The position numbers were made by a program, and so were the translations under genes. The notes beneath the pieces are model-generated. The model had not been told where the DNA came from, did no database searches, and saw nothing but the letters and a program-made list of their open reading frames with translations. Of a DNA stretch of 64,000 bases, positions 41,566 through 50,483 are shown in pieces (position 1 is the stretch's first letter; every line of letters begins with the position of its first letter). This DNA comes from Neobacillus massiliamazoniensis (GTDB lineage: Bacteria > Bacillota > Bacilli > Bacillales > Cytobacillaceae): assembly GCF_001048695.1 (NCBI RefSeq), contig NZ_CVRB01000004.1, forward strand, positions 682,001 through 746,000, given 5' to 3'.

Positions 41566-44202
41566 TTATTTGGCATCATACCATGTTGGACCGAATGCAT
41601 AATCAACCTTTAGCGGCACCTTCAATTCAAGAGCATGTTCCATAACATCCGGAACTAATGCTTTTAGAATTTCAATTTCTTCCGGGGGTGCCTCAAAAAT
41701 CAATTCATCATGAACCTGTAATAGCATACGAGTTTTTAATTTATTTTCCTTTAAGGCCACCGCCATATCAATCATCGCTTTTTTAATAATATCAGCAGCA
41801 CTTCCTTGGATTGGTGTATTCATTGCCGTTCTTTCAGCAAAGCTTCTTAGGTTAAAGTTTCGGCTTGTAATTTCAGGAATATATCTTCTTCGCTGAAGCA
41901 ATGTCGATACGTAGCCTTTTTGTTTTGCGATCTGAACAATATCGTCCATGTATTCCTTCACACCTGGATAACTATTTAGATAGCGATCAATGAATTGGCC
42001 AGCTTCCTTCCGAGTAATTCCGAGACTTTGTGACAGACCGTAATCACTAATCCCATAAACAATGCCAAAGTTAACTGCCTTTGCCTGCCGCCGCATATTA
42101 GAGGTGACCTCTTCTTTAGCTACGTGAAAGACCTCCATTGCCGTTTTTGTATGAATATCAAGGTCTTCTTTAAATGCCTCAATTAGCTTAGCATCACCAG
42201 CAATATCCGCTAAAACGCGGAGTTCAATTTGGGAATAATCGGCTGCAAAAATGACCCAATCCTTTTCGGATGGAACAAAGGACTGACGGATTTTCCTGCC
42301 TTCCTCAAGGCGAATGGGGATATTCTGTAAATTCGGGTCGATGGAGCTTAATCTCCCTGTTGCGGTTAAGGCTTGTTGAAATCTTGTATGTACCTTCCCA
42401 GTTTCCGGATTGATTACCTTGAGCAAGCCCTCAATATAAGTGGATTGCAGCTTTCCCAATTGTCGGTAATTAAGAATATGCTCAATGATTTCATGGTCGT
42501 GTACCAGTTTTTCCAAGACGTCTGCAGAAGTGGAAAAACCAGTTTTTGTTTTCTTAAAGGCATGAAGGTTTAGTTTTTCAAATAAAATAACACCTAATTG
42601 TTTTGGCGAATTAATATTAAAAGTCTCGCCTGCTAATGTATAGATTGTTTTTTCAATTTCTGCTAGCCGTTCAGTGATTTCCTTCCCCATCATCTGAAGA
42701 CGTCCGCTGTCAACCTTTACACCGCAAGCTTCCATGTCAGCTAATATTAGCGATAAAGGCATTTCCAGTTCCGTAAATAATTCATCCTGCTCATTTTTCG
42801 TTAATTCATCTTCAAGCAATCCTCTTAACTCAAGCATGGCCAAGCTCTTTCGCACAAGATGCTCCGCAAGTTTAAGTGTTTCCGGAATCTGACGCTTTGC
42901 CCCTTTTCCATAAAACGATTCATCCGATTGAATGTTCGTGATGTCGTACCTTTTGGCAATGGATGATAGATCATCAATTGTTTCAGACGGATTGATGATG
43001 TAGGAAGCAATAAGGGTGTCAAAATCAACCCCTTTTAAATGGATGCCGTACCTTCGTAGAGCAACCTCAGATCGTTTCGCATCGAAGACCGTTTTCTTCT
43101 TGTCCTCATCTTCAGCCCAATTTTTAAAGGTTTCTGATTGCAATGCCATATCTGTCGGCAAAAAGTAATGCCCTTTTTCATTTACAATAGAAAAGCCAAT
43201 GATATCAGCATAATGATAATTTTCATCGAGAATTTCTATATAAAAATAATTATCTTCTGAAAAAACATCTTCTATTATGACTTCAGGAATATGAAATTCT
43301 ATCTCTTCAAGTTCATGCTGCTGTTCAACCGTTGCACTATCACCAAGTTTATCTAATAACGAGTTAAAACCTAATTCTTTATATAATGACATGACTTTTT
43401 CACTTGAAAAACCTTCGTAAAAAATATCTTCTACCTTTACTTCAATAGGTGCATTTCTTTCAATTGTCGCGAGCTGTTTACTCATTAACGCTTGATTTTT
43501 ATATTCTTCAAGCTTTTCTTTTAATTTATTCCCGCTAACTTGATTTATTGAGCTTAGTAAGTTTTCAAGAGTAGAAAACTCTTTTAAGAGCTTTATTGCC
43601 GTCTTCTCACCGACGCCTGGGACACCTGGAATATTGTCAGATGTATCGCCCATTAATCCTTTCATATCAATGATTTGCTCTGCGGTGAGACCATATTTTT
43701 CTTGAATATGTTTTGGTGTATATTCTTCAATATCGGTGATGCCTTTTCTGGTGATTCCAACAGTGGTTTTGTCTGATGAAAGCTGCGTTAAATCCTTATC
43801 ACCGGATATGACTTTTACTTCATATCCATCATTTTCTGCTTTTAGCGACAATGTTCCGATGATGTCATCCGCCTCGTAATTTTCAAGCTCATATCTTGCT
43901 ATACCGTATGCGTCTAGGAGTTCACGAATAAAAGGAAATTGTTCTGATAATTCTGGAGGAGTTTTTTGCCTTCCCCCTTTATATTCTTGGAACGTTTTAT
44001 GTCTAAAAGTCGTCTTTCCGGCATCAAATGCGACAAGAATATGGGTTGGCTGCTCATCCTCCAAAATTTTCATCAGCATCATCGTAAAGCCATACACAGC
44101 ATTTGTGTGGATTCCTCTATCGTTATTAAGGAGTGGCAGGGCAAAAAAGGCACGATAAGCAATACTATTTCCATCAATCAAAACAAGCTTTTTCTTTTCC
44201 AT
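41566..44202 (-). CDS. polA: DNA polymerase I
   Basis: This 878-residue repair and Okazaki-processing polymerase has an N-terminal 5'-3' exonuclease (about 1-290), a degenerate 3'-5' exonuclease region lacking the usual DxE metal site, and a full polymerase domain (motif A DYSQIELRVLA, motif C QVHDEL). Loss of proofreading residues is normal in Bacillus. It lies between phoR and mutM. Confidence 0.96.
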   Translation of the reverse strand: MEKKKLVLIDGNSIAYRAFFALPLLNNDRGIHTNAVYGFTMMLMKILEDEQPTHILVAFDAGKTTFRHKTFQEYKGGRQKTPPELSEQFPFIRELLDAYGIARYELENYEADDIIGTLSLKAENDGYEVKVISGDKDLTQLSSDKTTVGITRKGITDIEEYTPKHIQEKYGLTAEQIIDMKGLMGDTSDNIPGVPGVGEKTAIKLLKEFSTLENLLSSINQVSGNKLKEKLEEYKNQALMSKQLATIERNAPIEVKVEDIFYEGFSSEKVMSLYKELGFNSLLDKLGDSATVEQQHELEEIEFHIPEVIIEDVFSEDNYFYIEILDENYHYADIIGFSIVNEKGHYFLPTDMALQSETFKNWAEDEDKKKTVFDAKRSEVALRRYGIHLKGVDFDTLIASYIINPSETIDDLSSIAKRYDITNIQSDESFYGKGAKRQIPETLKLAEHLVRKSLAMLELRGLLEDELTKNEQDELFTELEMPLSLILADMEACGVKVDSGRLQMMGKEITERLAEIEKTIYTLAGETFNINSPKQLGVILFEKLNLHAFKKTKTGFSTSADVLEKLVHDHEIIEHILNYRQLGKLQSTYIEGLLKVINPETGKVHTRFQQALTATGRLSSIDPNLQNIPIRLEEGRKIRQSFVPSEKDWVIFAADYSQIELRVLADIAGDAKLIEAFKEDLDIHTKTAMEVFHVAKEEVTSNMRRQAKAVNFGIVYGISDYGLSQSLGITRKEAGQFIDRYLNSYPGVKEYMDDIVQIAKQKGYVSTLLQRRRYIPEITSRNFNLRSFAERTAMNTPIQGSAADIIKKAMIDMAVALKENKLKTRMLLQVHDELIFEAPPEEIEILKALVPDVMEHALELKVPLKVDYAFGPTWYDAK

Positions 44203-44220
44203 ATTTCTCTCCTTCTCAAA

Positions 44221-45984
44221 TCAGTTCAAGTGCTCAGGAAGCTCAATAATAAATTCACTACCTTTACCTATTTCACTTCTGACACTAATAAAACCGTGAT
44301 GAGCTTCTACTAAATGTTTGACGATAGCGAGTCCGAGTCCTGTCCCTCCGGAGTTACGACTTCTTGCGCGATCTACACGATAAAATCGTTCAAAAATCCG
44401 TGGAATTTCTTTCTTTTCAATTCCTACACCAGTGTCCTTCACGTGAATTCGAACATGCTCTCCATGCGCTAGGAGAATGACGGTTACTTCACCATTATTG
44501 GGAGTATATGCAAGCGCATTGGCAATTAAATTGATAAATACTTGTTTTAAGCGATCAGTATCTCCTTCGATCATCATCTGATCCTGCTTACAAACAAGTT
44601 CCATTCGAATATTCTTTTCCGCCGCCTTCACATTTAGCATCGTAATCACTTCTTCAAGCAAATGATGCAAATCTAATTTTTGGATATTCAATATAAATCC
44701 TTGTTGTTCAATTTTTGAAAGCTCCAGCAAATCTAAAATAAGCGATTGTAGCCTTTCGCTTTCTTTTAAAATAATCGTCAGAAATGCTTCCAATGTGTCT
44801 TTTTGATTCATTGCCCCATCTAAAAGAGTTTCGGTAAATCCTTTAATCGAAGTGACAGGTGTTTTCAATTCATGCGAAACATTTGCAACAAAATCTTTCC
44901 GCATCTGCTCAAGGTTCTTTAGTTCGGTAATATCATGAAAAACAAGGACGACACCTTTCCAAACATTATCCCTTCCAATTATAGGAATACCGTAGACAAC
45001 AAAGTATCGCCGCTCAATATATAAGGGCACGAGCAATTGCTTACTAACTTTTTGTTCCGTACGAAAAACTTCTGCGACGATCTGACAGACTTCTTCATTT
45101 TCAATGACTTCATAATAAAGCTTTGACAAATAATCAGTAGCATTTACATGAAAAAAATCAATATAGCCTTTATTAATTAAATTTATATATCCGCGGCTGT
45201 CAATTAAAATAAGTCCCGCTCCGATATTTTCAATTAAAGCGCTTAGACGGTCCTTCTGGATTTCCTGTGTTTTCACCATTTCTTGAAGATTCTTAGCAAG
45301 CCTATTAATCGATGTTCCAAGCATTCCTGTTTCATCCAAATAATTAACAGTTGTTCTAGCACGATAGTTACCTTTTGCCAGCTCACTTACCACATCAGCT
45401 GCCGATTCAATAGGTTTCGTATACCTTGTTGTAATTCTGACAACTAGAAAAATGATGATGATAAAAGCAATGCCAAGACTAATGGATAGTATCCACCAAA
45501 TTTGCCTATATGCCTTGTTAAGGTCACTTGATTTTGTACTTAGAAAAAGATAACCTTCGGTTTGTCCATTCTTGATGATGGGTTTCCAAGTATAATGTCG
45601 ATCATAGCCATCGCCTTGCTCAAGCCTATCTTGTTGATCAGGATTTTGTTTGATTACCTCTTTAATGATATCTTTAAGTCCGCTAAAATTGGTATTATTC
45701 TCACTTCCACTGTCAATCAATATTTTTCCGGTATTATCTGTAATCGTTGCTCTTACATTTAGCATTTGGCTTATTTTCGTGATGTCTTTTTTCTGTACGG
45801 AGTTTATTCCACCGCCTTCTTCAATATTAATGCTAAGAAGGTTAATTTCTTTTTTTAAACTCTCATTGAATGATTGAAAATAATAGCCTTTAAACAATTG
45901 CCCCAGTAATATACCTAATCCAACTAAAACGGTAATGATCAATGTAAGTAACCCAATTAGAAGATTTGTACGGAACTTGGTCAT
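44221..45984 (-). CDS. phoR: Phosphate-starvation sensor kinase PhoR
   Basis: This 587-residue membrane histidine kinase has TM segments at about 8-30 and 163-183 that bound an extracytoplasmic domain. HAMP (184-236) and PAS (245-355) follow, then a HisKA domain with H371 in NVSHELKTPV and a C-terminal ATPase (GTGLGLAIVKHLV). Its ATGA start overlaps the phoP stop. Confidence 0.95.
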   Translation of the reverse strand: MTKFRTNLLIGLLTLIITVLVGLGILLGQLFKGYYFQSFNESLKKEINLLSINIEEGGGINSVQKKDITKISQMLNVRATITDNTGKILIDSGSENNTNFSGLKDIIKEVIKQNPDQQDRLEQGDGYDRHYTWKPIIKNGQTEGYLFLSTKSSDLNKAYRQIWWILSISLGIAFIIIIFLVVRITTRYTKPIESAADVVSELAKGNYRARTTVNYLDETGMLGTSINRLAKNLQEMVKTQEIQKDRLSALIENIGAGLILIDSRGYINLINKGYIDFFHVNATDYLSKLYYEVIENEEVCQIVAEVFRTEQKVSKQLLVPLYIERRYFVVYGIPIIGRDNVWKGVVLVFHDITELKNLEQMRKDFVANVSHELKTPVTSIKGFTETLLDGAMNQKDTLEAFLTIILKESERLQSLILDLLELSKIEQQGFILNIQKLDLHHLLEEVITMLNVKAAEKNIRMELVCKQDQMMIEGDTDRLKQVFINLIANALAYTPNNGEVTVILLAHGEHVRIHVKDTGVGIEKKEIPRIFERFYRVDRARSRNSGGTGLGLAIVKHLVEAHHGFISVRSEIGKGSEFIIELPEHLN

Positions 45985-46697
45985 TCTCCTTTTGGCTCCT
46001 CAAGTTTATAACCAAGTCCTCGAATAGTTTTAATATAAACAGGTTTCTTTGTATCTTCTTCAATTTTTTCTCTTAAATGTGAGATGTGGACGTCAACGAT
46101 TCTCGTATCGCCTGCAAAATCATAATTCCAAACAGCGCTTAACAGCTGGTCTCGAGTCATCACGCGACTTTTATTTTGCGCAAGATAAAGGAGCAACTCA
46201 AATTCCTTAAGAGTTAATTCCAAATGCTGTCCCTTACTGTATGCTTCATATTTTTCAGGAATAACAATTAAATCGCCTATCTCTATTTTTTCATCATTTT
46301 TTATTGTTTCCTCTATGTTTCCCGTTTGAATTTGAGTCCTTCTAAGGATTGCTTTTACACGTGCAATGACTTCTCTTGGACTAAACGGTTTAATCATGTA
46401 GTCATCTGCCCCAAGTTCTAAACCTAAAATTTTATCAAATTCATCATCTTTTGCCGTTAACATTAAAATAGGGGTCATGATTTTTTCCTGACGAAGCTGC
46501 TTGCATACTTCCATTCCATCTAGTTTTGGTAGCATCAAATCTAAAACGATAATATCAGGCGACTCCAGCTCCGCCATTTGTTTTCCTTCTTCTCCATCCA
46601 TTGCTGTAATAACTTCAAAACCAGCTTGTTCTAAATTATATTGAAGCAGAGTGACAATCGATTGTTCATCATCTACAACGAGTATTTTATTTTTCAT
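45981..46697 (-). CDS. phoP: Phosphate-starvation response regulator PhoP
   Basis: This 238-residue OmpR-family regulator has the phosphoacceptor D53 in VLDLMLP, a receiver domain (1-120) and a C-terminal winged helix. It pairs with PhoR and overlaps its start by 4 nt. In B. subtilis it is followed upstream by mdh; here an accessory block of about 4.3 kb intervenes. Confidence 0.95.
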   Translation of the reverse strand: MKNKILVVDDEQSIVTLLQYNLEQAGFEVITAMDGEEGKQMAELESPDIIVLDLMLPKLDGMEVCKQLRQEKIMTPILMLTAKDDEFDKILGLELGADDYMIKPFSPREVIARVKAILRRTQIQTGNIEETIKNDEKIEIGDLIVIPEKYEAYSKGQHLELTLKEFELLLYLAQNKSRVMTRDQLLSAVWNYDFAGDTRIVDVHISHLREKIEEDTKKPVYIKTIRGLGYKLEEPKGE

Positions 46698-46880
46698 AAA
46701 TTCCTCCAGAATAATTTATCATGCTATTTTCATTATAATACAAATTCAGGTACTTTACTTAATAGGTAACGTTAAAAGCTACCAATTAAGCGGTGGAAAA
46801 TGTTAACAAAACATTCATACCTAAGTGCCATTTACTTCTATACAATAAAACTAGAGTATTGATTTTGAAAGGAGAGGAAC
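46698..46880. promoter_or_regulatory. Divergent promoter region of phoPR and the NERD gene
   Basis: This 183-bp AT-rich spacer contains TTAACA-like words (for example 46802-46807) that could be PhoP boxes, but I do not see the usual four spaced repeats. No terminator or other gene is visible. Confidence 0.4.
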
Positions 46881-47786
46881 ATGAACAGAAAACCTCGTAC
46901 AGAACCCTATTTACTATTACTTTTCAATTACTTACATTGCAGAATGAATTTATCGAAAATAGACAATCTGAACTATACTAACCTGAAAAAGGGCTACGAA
47001 GGGGAATTACAATTAGATCGATTGGCGGATAAACTTCAAAGTGAATTGTTTACTTTAAATGATTTATTACTCGAAACAAATAACACAGAGTTTCAAATTG
47101 ATTCAGCCATCATAACGCAGACAGCCGTTTTTCTATTAGAAATAAAAAATTATGAAGGTGAGCATTATTACGAATCCGGTAGATTTTATACTATTAACAA
47201 ACAAGAAATTTCTAATCCAATCCATCAGTTGAACCGAAAAGAAACCTTGCTTCGGCAATTCTTAAAGAACCATGGATTCCATTTACCTATTGAACCCTAT
47301 CTCATCTTTATCAACCCCGAATTCACCTTGTTTCAGGCACCCATTAATAAAACAATCATTCTCCCTACACAACTGAATCGCTTTATAGAAAAATTAGACA
47401 AACACCCTTCAAAGTTAAATGGAATGCACAACAAGCTTGTAGATCAACTCATTTCTGCACATAAAAAGAAATCTTCTTTTTTAAAGCAACCAAATTATGA
47501 GTATAAACACCTGCAAAAGGGAATTCCTTGTTTGAGGTGTAATTCACTTTTGCAATCCGTTAGGGGAAATAAGGTTGTTTGTAATGATTGTGGGTTTGAA
47601 GAAAAGATTGAGTCAGCGGTAATGCGGTGCGTGGAGGAATTCATGTTTCTGTTTCCAGATTGGAAAGTAACCACAAATGGAATTCAGGAGTGGTGTGGGG
47701 TGGTTGAGTCTAAAAAGACAATCCAAAGAATTCTAAATAAATACTTAAGAGCTACTGTTCAGGGCAGATGGACTTTTTACGTGTGA
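46881..47786 (+). CDS. NERD-domain protein with C-terminal zinc ribbon
   Basis: This 301-residue protein has a nuclease-related NERD domain (about 35-160). Its motif residues are GYEGE (38-42), D74 in FQIDSAI and ExK at 87-89 in LLEIKN, arranged as in PD-(D/E)xK-like folds. Four cysteines (C217, C220, C234, C237) form a zinc ribbon. The ATG follows AAAGGAGAGG. Its function is unknown; a nucleic acid substrate is inferred. It is divergent from phoPR and points into the 52-bp array. Confidence 0.75.
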   Translation: MNRKPRTEPYLLLLFNYLHCRMNLSKIDNLNYTNLKKGYEGELQLDRLADKLQSELFTLNDLLLETNNTEFQIDSAIITQTAVFLLEIKNYEGEHYYESGRFYTINKQEISNPIHQLNRKETLLRQFLKNHGFHLPIEPYLIFINPEFTLFQAPINKTIILPTQLNRFIEKLDKHPSKLNGMHNKLVDQLISAHKKKSSFLKQPNYEYKHLQKGIPCLRCNSLLQSVRGNKVVCNDCGFEEKIESAVMRCVEEFMFLFPDWKVTTNGIQEWCGVVESKKTIQRILNKYLRATVQGRWTFYV

Positions 47787-47868
47787 GTAGTTGAAACATT
47801 TTGTTTACAAACGTCTTAAGAGAATTGCACAAAGATGGGTTACTTTTCGTTATCAACAGTTTCAACTT

Positions 47869-48750
47869 CGGTAGCCTAGGTCGGTTAAGGTACTGTTTTT
47901 TGGTCTTCTCTTCTTTTTTTGGTCGCTTAGAACCTCCATAAGCTACCGTTTTTTGGCCTTTTTTCATTTTCGGTAGCTTAGAACATCTATAAGCTACCGT
48001 TTTTCCTTCTTCTCTTCTTTTTCGGTCGCTTAGAACCTCTATAAGCTACCGTTTTTTGGTCTTCTCTTCTTTTTCGGTCGCTTAGAGCCCCTATAAGCTA
48101 CCGTTTTTTGGTCTTCTCTTCTTTTTCGGTCGCTTAGAACCCCTGTAAGCGACCGTTTTTCCTTCTTCTCTTCTTTTTCGGTCGCTTACAACCTCTATAA
48201 GCTACTGTTTTTTAGTCTTCTCTTCATTTTCGGTCGCTTACAACCTTTATTAGCTACCGTTTTTTGGTCTTCTCTTCTTTTTCGGTCGCTTAGAACCTCT
48301 ATAAGCTACCGTTTTTTGGTCTTCTCTTCTTTTTCGGTCGCTTAGAACCTTTGTAAGCGACCGTTTTTTGGCCTTCTCTTTATTTTCGGTCGCTTAGAAC
48401 CTTTATAAGCTACCGTTTTTCCTTCTTCTCTTCTTTTTCGGTCGCTTAGAACCTCTGTAAGCTACCGTTTTTTGGCCTACTCTTCTTTTTCGGTCGCTTA
48501 TAACATCTGTAAGCTACCGTTTTTTGGCCTTCTCTTCTTTTTCGGTCGCTTAGAACCCCTATAAGCTACCGTTTTTTGGTCTTCTCTTCTTTTTCGGGCG
48601 CTTAGAACCTCTATAAGCTACCGTTTTTTGGCCTTCTCTTCTTTTTCGGTCGCTTAGAACCTCTATAAGCTACCGTTTTTCCTTCTTCTCTTCTTTTTCG
48701 GTCGCTTAGAATCTTGATAAGCGACCATTTCCACTTCACTTCGAATTTTT
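47869..48750. repeat. 17-unit tandem array of 52-bp hairpin/T-run units
   Basis: Units begin at 47869, 47920 and 47971, then every 52 bp from 48023 to 48699. Each has CGGTCGCTTA, a 9-nt loop and TAAGCTACCG, then TTTTTT and a pyrimidine-only tract such as TCTTCTCTTCTTTTT. Four units carry the exact complement in the second arm (GGTAGC/GCTACC at 47971; GGTCGC/GCGACC at 48127, 48335 and 48699). It lies between the NERD gene and a convergent desulfidase-like gene. Confidence 0.95.
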
Positions 48751-48760
48751 ATCCCCAAAC

Positions 48761-48773
48761 GGTGCCTGACACC
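48761..48773. repeat. GGTGCCTGACACC motif
   Basis: This exact copy of the recurrent 13-mer lies 3 bp before the stop of the desulfidase-like gene, just after the 52-bp array. Confidence 0.6.
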
Positions 48774-48776
48774 AAA

Positions 48777-50057
48777 TTAAACCTTCTCCTCTAACATTAG
48801 TTCCAGTATCAATTGATCAGTTTGCAGCGTGCCCTGATTGCCTAGCTTGCAGAAGCTTTCGATGCTTTTTTCAACATCATTATGAATAAATCCATCCGTG
48901 GATTGGATTTTTTTATTATTCATTGCTAAAAGCGCTGATTGGACGGCAACATTTGAACATGTAGACACCTTCATAGCACAGCCTGCCTTTGCACCATCAC
49001 AGATCATGCCGGTCACATTTCCAATCGTATTTTGCACCGCGGCTTCCACTTCAGTTAGTCCCCCACCTAATAGATAAGCAATTGCTCCGCTTGCTCCCAT
49101 GCCTGCAGCAGTTACTCCACAAAGAGCCGAAAGCCTGCCAAATTTCGATTTAATGTGAATCGTAAGTAAGTGACTAAGCGCTACGGCACGAATCATAACA
49201 TCCTGCTTAATATTTAATTTTTCTGCAACCGCCACTACTGGTAACGTGACCGCTATTCCTTGATTCCCGCTTCCGGTGTTGGCCATTACGGGAAGTGTGG
49301 AACCAGCCATTCTTGCATCAGAACCTGCTGCAGCAAGGGACATTGCCCTTGTAGCCAAGTCATCTGATAAAAATCCTTTTTCAACATTTTCTTTAATCGT
49401 TTTCCCTACACTTAATCCGTAGGAATTGGCTAATCCCTCTAAGCCAATTACTTTGTTTAATTCAATGCTTTTTTTGATCAGATGAAGTGCTTCAGGGTCA
49501 ACAGTCGTGATGAATTCGAAAATTTCTGCAATAGTAAGGCCAGATAGAGAGTCAGGATCAGATAAAATCCCGATATTCTCGCATCCACCATGATAAATGG
49601 CCTTTTCATTTACTTCAATCAGCGTAATATTACTATGATTATCGGCGATGACTACCTTTACCGTGTCCTTCTCCGCTTTTACGATGATTTCAATATAAAG
49701 CTTTTTCACGGTTTCAGCGATTGATACTGTTATCATTCCTGTTTGAATCAATTGATTTGCTAGGATTTCATCATCAGACGTTAAATCCTTAAGGACTTCT
49801 AGTTTTTTATCTGGATTTCCAGCAACAAATCCAATCGCTGCTGCAAAATCGATTCCCGTTGAATTCATCCCAGGAATCCCAACAGCCTTAGCATTTTTTA
49901 AAATATTCCCACTTACTTTAACTTGAATTTCAACAACAGAGCTTTTAAGATATTTTTTTGCAGTTGCCGAAGCTAATGCGATCGCAACTGGCTCCGTACA
50001 CCCCAAAGCAACAACCAATTCTTGTTCTAATATATTAATAATTTTTTGTTGGTTCAT
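48777..50057 (-). CDS. L-cysteine desulfidase family protein (UPF0597)
   Basis: This 426-residue protein matches the serine-dehydratase-alpha-like/UPF0597 family, whose studied members split cysteine to pyruvate, ammonia and sulfide. C20 in GCTEPVA and the late cysteines in ICDGAKAGCAMKVSTC fit iron-sulfur cluster ligation. It is not at this place in B. subtilis. The downstream side is the 52-bp array. The substrate is inferred from the family. Confidence 0.8.
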   Translation of the reverse strand: MNQQKIINILEQELVVALGCTEPVAIALASATAKKYLKSSVVEIQVKVSGNILKNAKAVGIPGMNSTGIDFAAAIGFVAGNPDKKLEVLKDLTSDDEILANQLIQTGMITVSIAETVKKLYIEIIVKAEKDTVKVVIADNHSNITLIEVNEKAIYHGGCENIGILSDPDSLSGLTIAEIFEFITTVDPEALHLIKKSIELNKVIGLEGLANSYGLSVGKTIKENVEKGFLSDDLATRAMSLAAAGSDARMAGSTLPVMANTGSGNQGIAVTLPVVAVAEKLNIKQDVMIRAVALSHLLTIHIKSKFGRLSALCGVTAAGMGASGAIAYLLGGGLTEVEAAVQNTIGNVTGMICDGAKAGCAMKVSTCSNVAVQSALLAMNNKKIQSTDGFIHNDVEKSIESFCKLGNQGTLQTDQLILELMLEEKV

Positions 50058-50236
50058 TCGGCATCCACCTTTAATTCGTGATGAAATAACTTTATTAATC
50101 TATTTTGTAACTCTTTAAAGTAATATTGAAAAACATCATCTACGATATTATTATATTGCCCAATTAAACTACAAAGCTACCCTTTTATTATTGGAATTTA
50201 CAAACTTCGGCCAGTTTTCCACCTATGTCCACGATC

Positions 50237-50249
50237 GGTGCCTGACACC
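50237..50249. repeat. GGTGCCTGACACC motif
   Basis: This exact copy of the recurrent 13-mer lies between the desulfidase-like and MaoC genes. As at 4.15 kb, GTCCAC words lie nearby. Confidence 0.6.
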
Positions 50250-50268
50250 GTATCCCCGCTACAAACAA

Positions 50269-50306
50269 ATACCCAAACCCTTTTTTGATGGGTTTGGGCT
50301 ATTTTT
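50269..50306. terminator. Terminator downstream of the MaoC-fold gene
   Basis: CCCAAACCC, an 8-nt loop and GGGTTTGGG with a T-rich tail on each strand can act in either direction. On the minus strand it would end the 50484-50960 gene. Confidence 0.75.
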
Positions 50307-50370
50307 GAAGATAAAGGCCTGAAACTTGTATCAAACAACTTTTAAGGGAATGTCCACTCTAGTTACGCTT

Positions 50371-50460
50371 TTCTCTGCTTCCGGTCACCAAGAGCTCTTA
50401 TTGGTGAACTGTTTTAACCTTATTCTCTGCTTTCAGGTTACCTATGACCCTCATTTAAGA
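50371..50460. repeat. Degenerate relative of the 52-bp array
   Basis: TTCTCTGCTTCCGGTCACC at 50371 and TTCTCTGCTTTCAGGTTACC at 50423 are exactly 52 bp apart. The first unit carries a hairpin TCACCAA/TTGGTGA with a 9-nt loop followed by TTTT, the same layout as the 47.9-48.7 kb units but with a changed, still paired stem. Confidence 0.5.
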
Positions 50461-50483
50461 GAGATTTCCTTACTCCATACATA

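Noticed and set aside
47869..48750. CRISPR array
   Set aside because: The whole 52-bp unit is conserved, including the would-be spacers. There are no unique spacers and no cas genes nearby, so it is a minisatellite.
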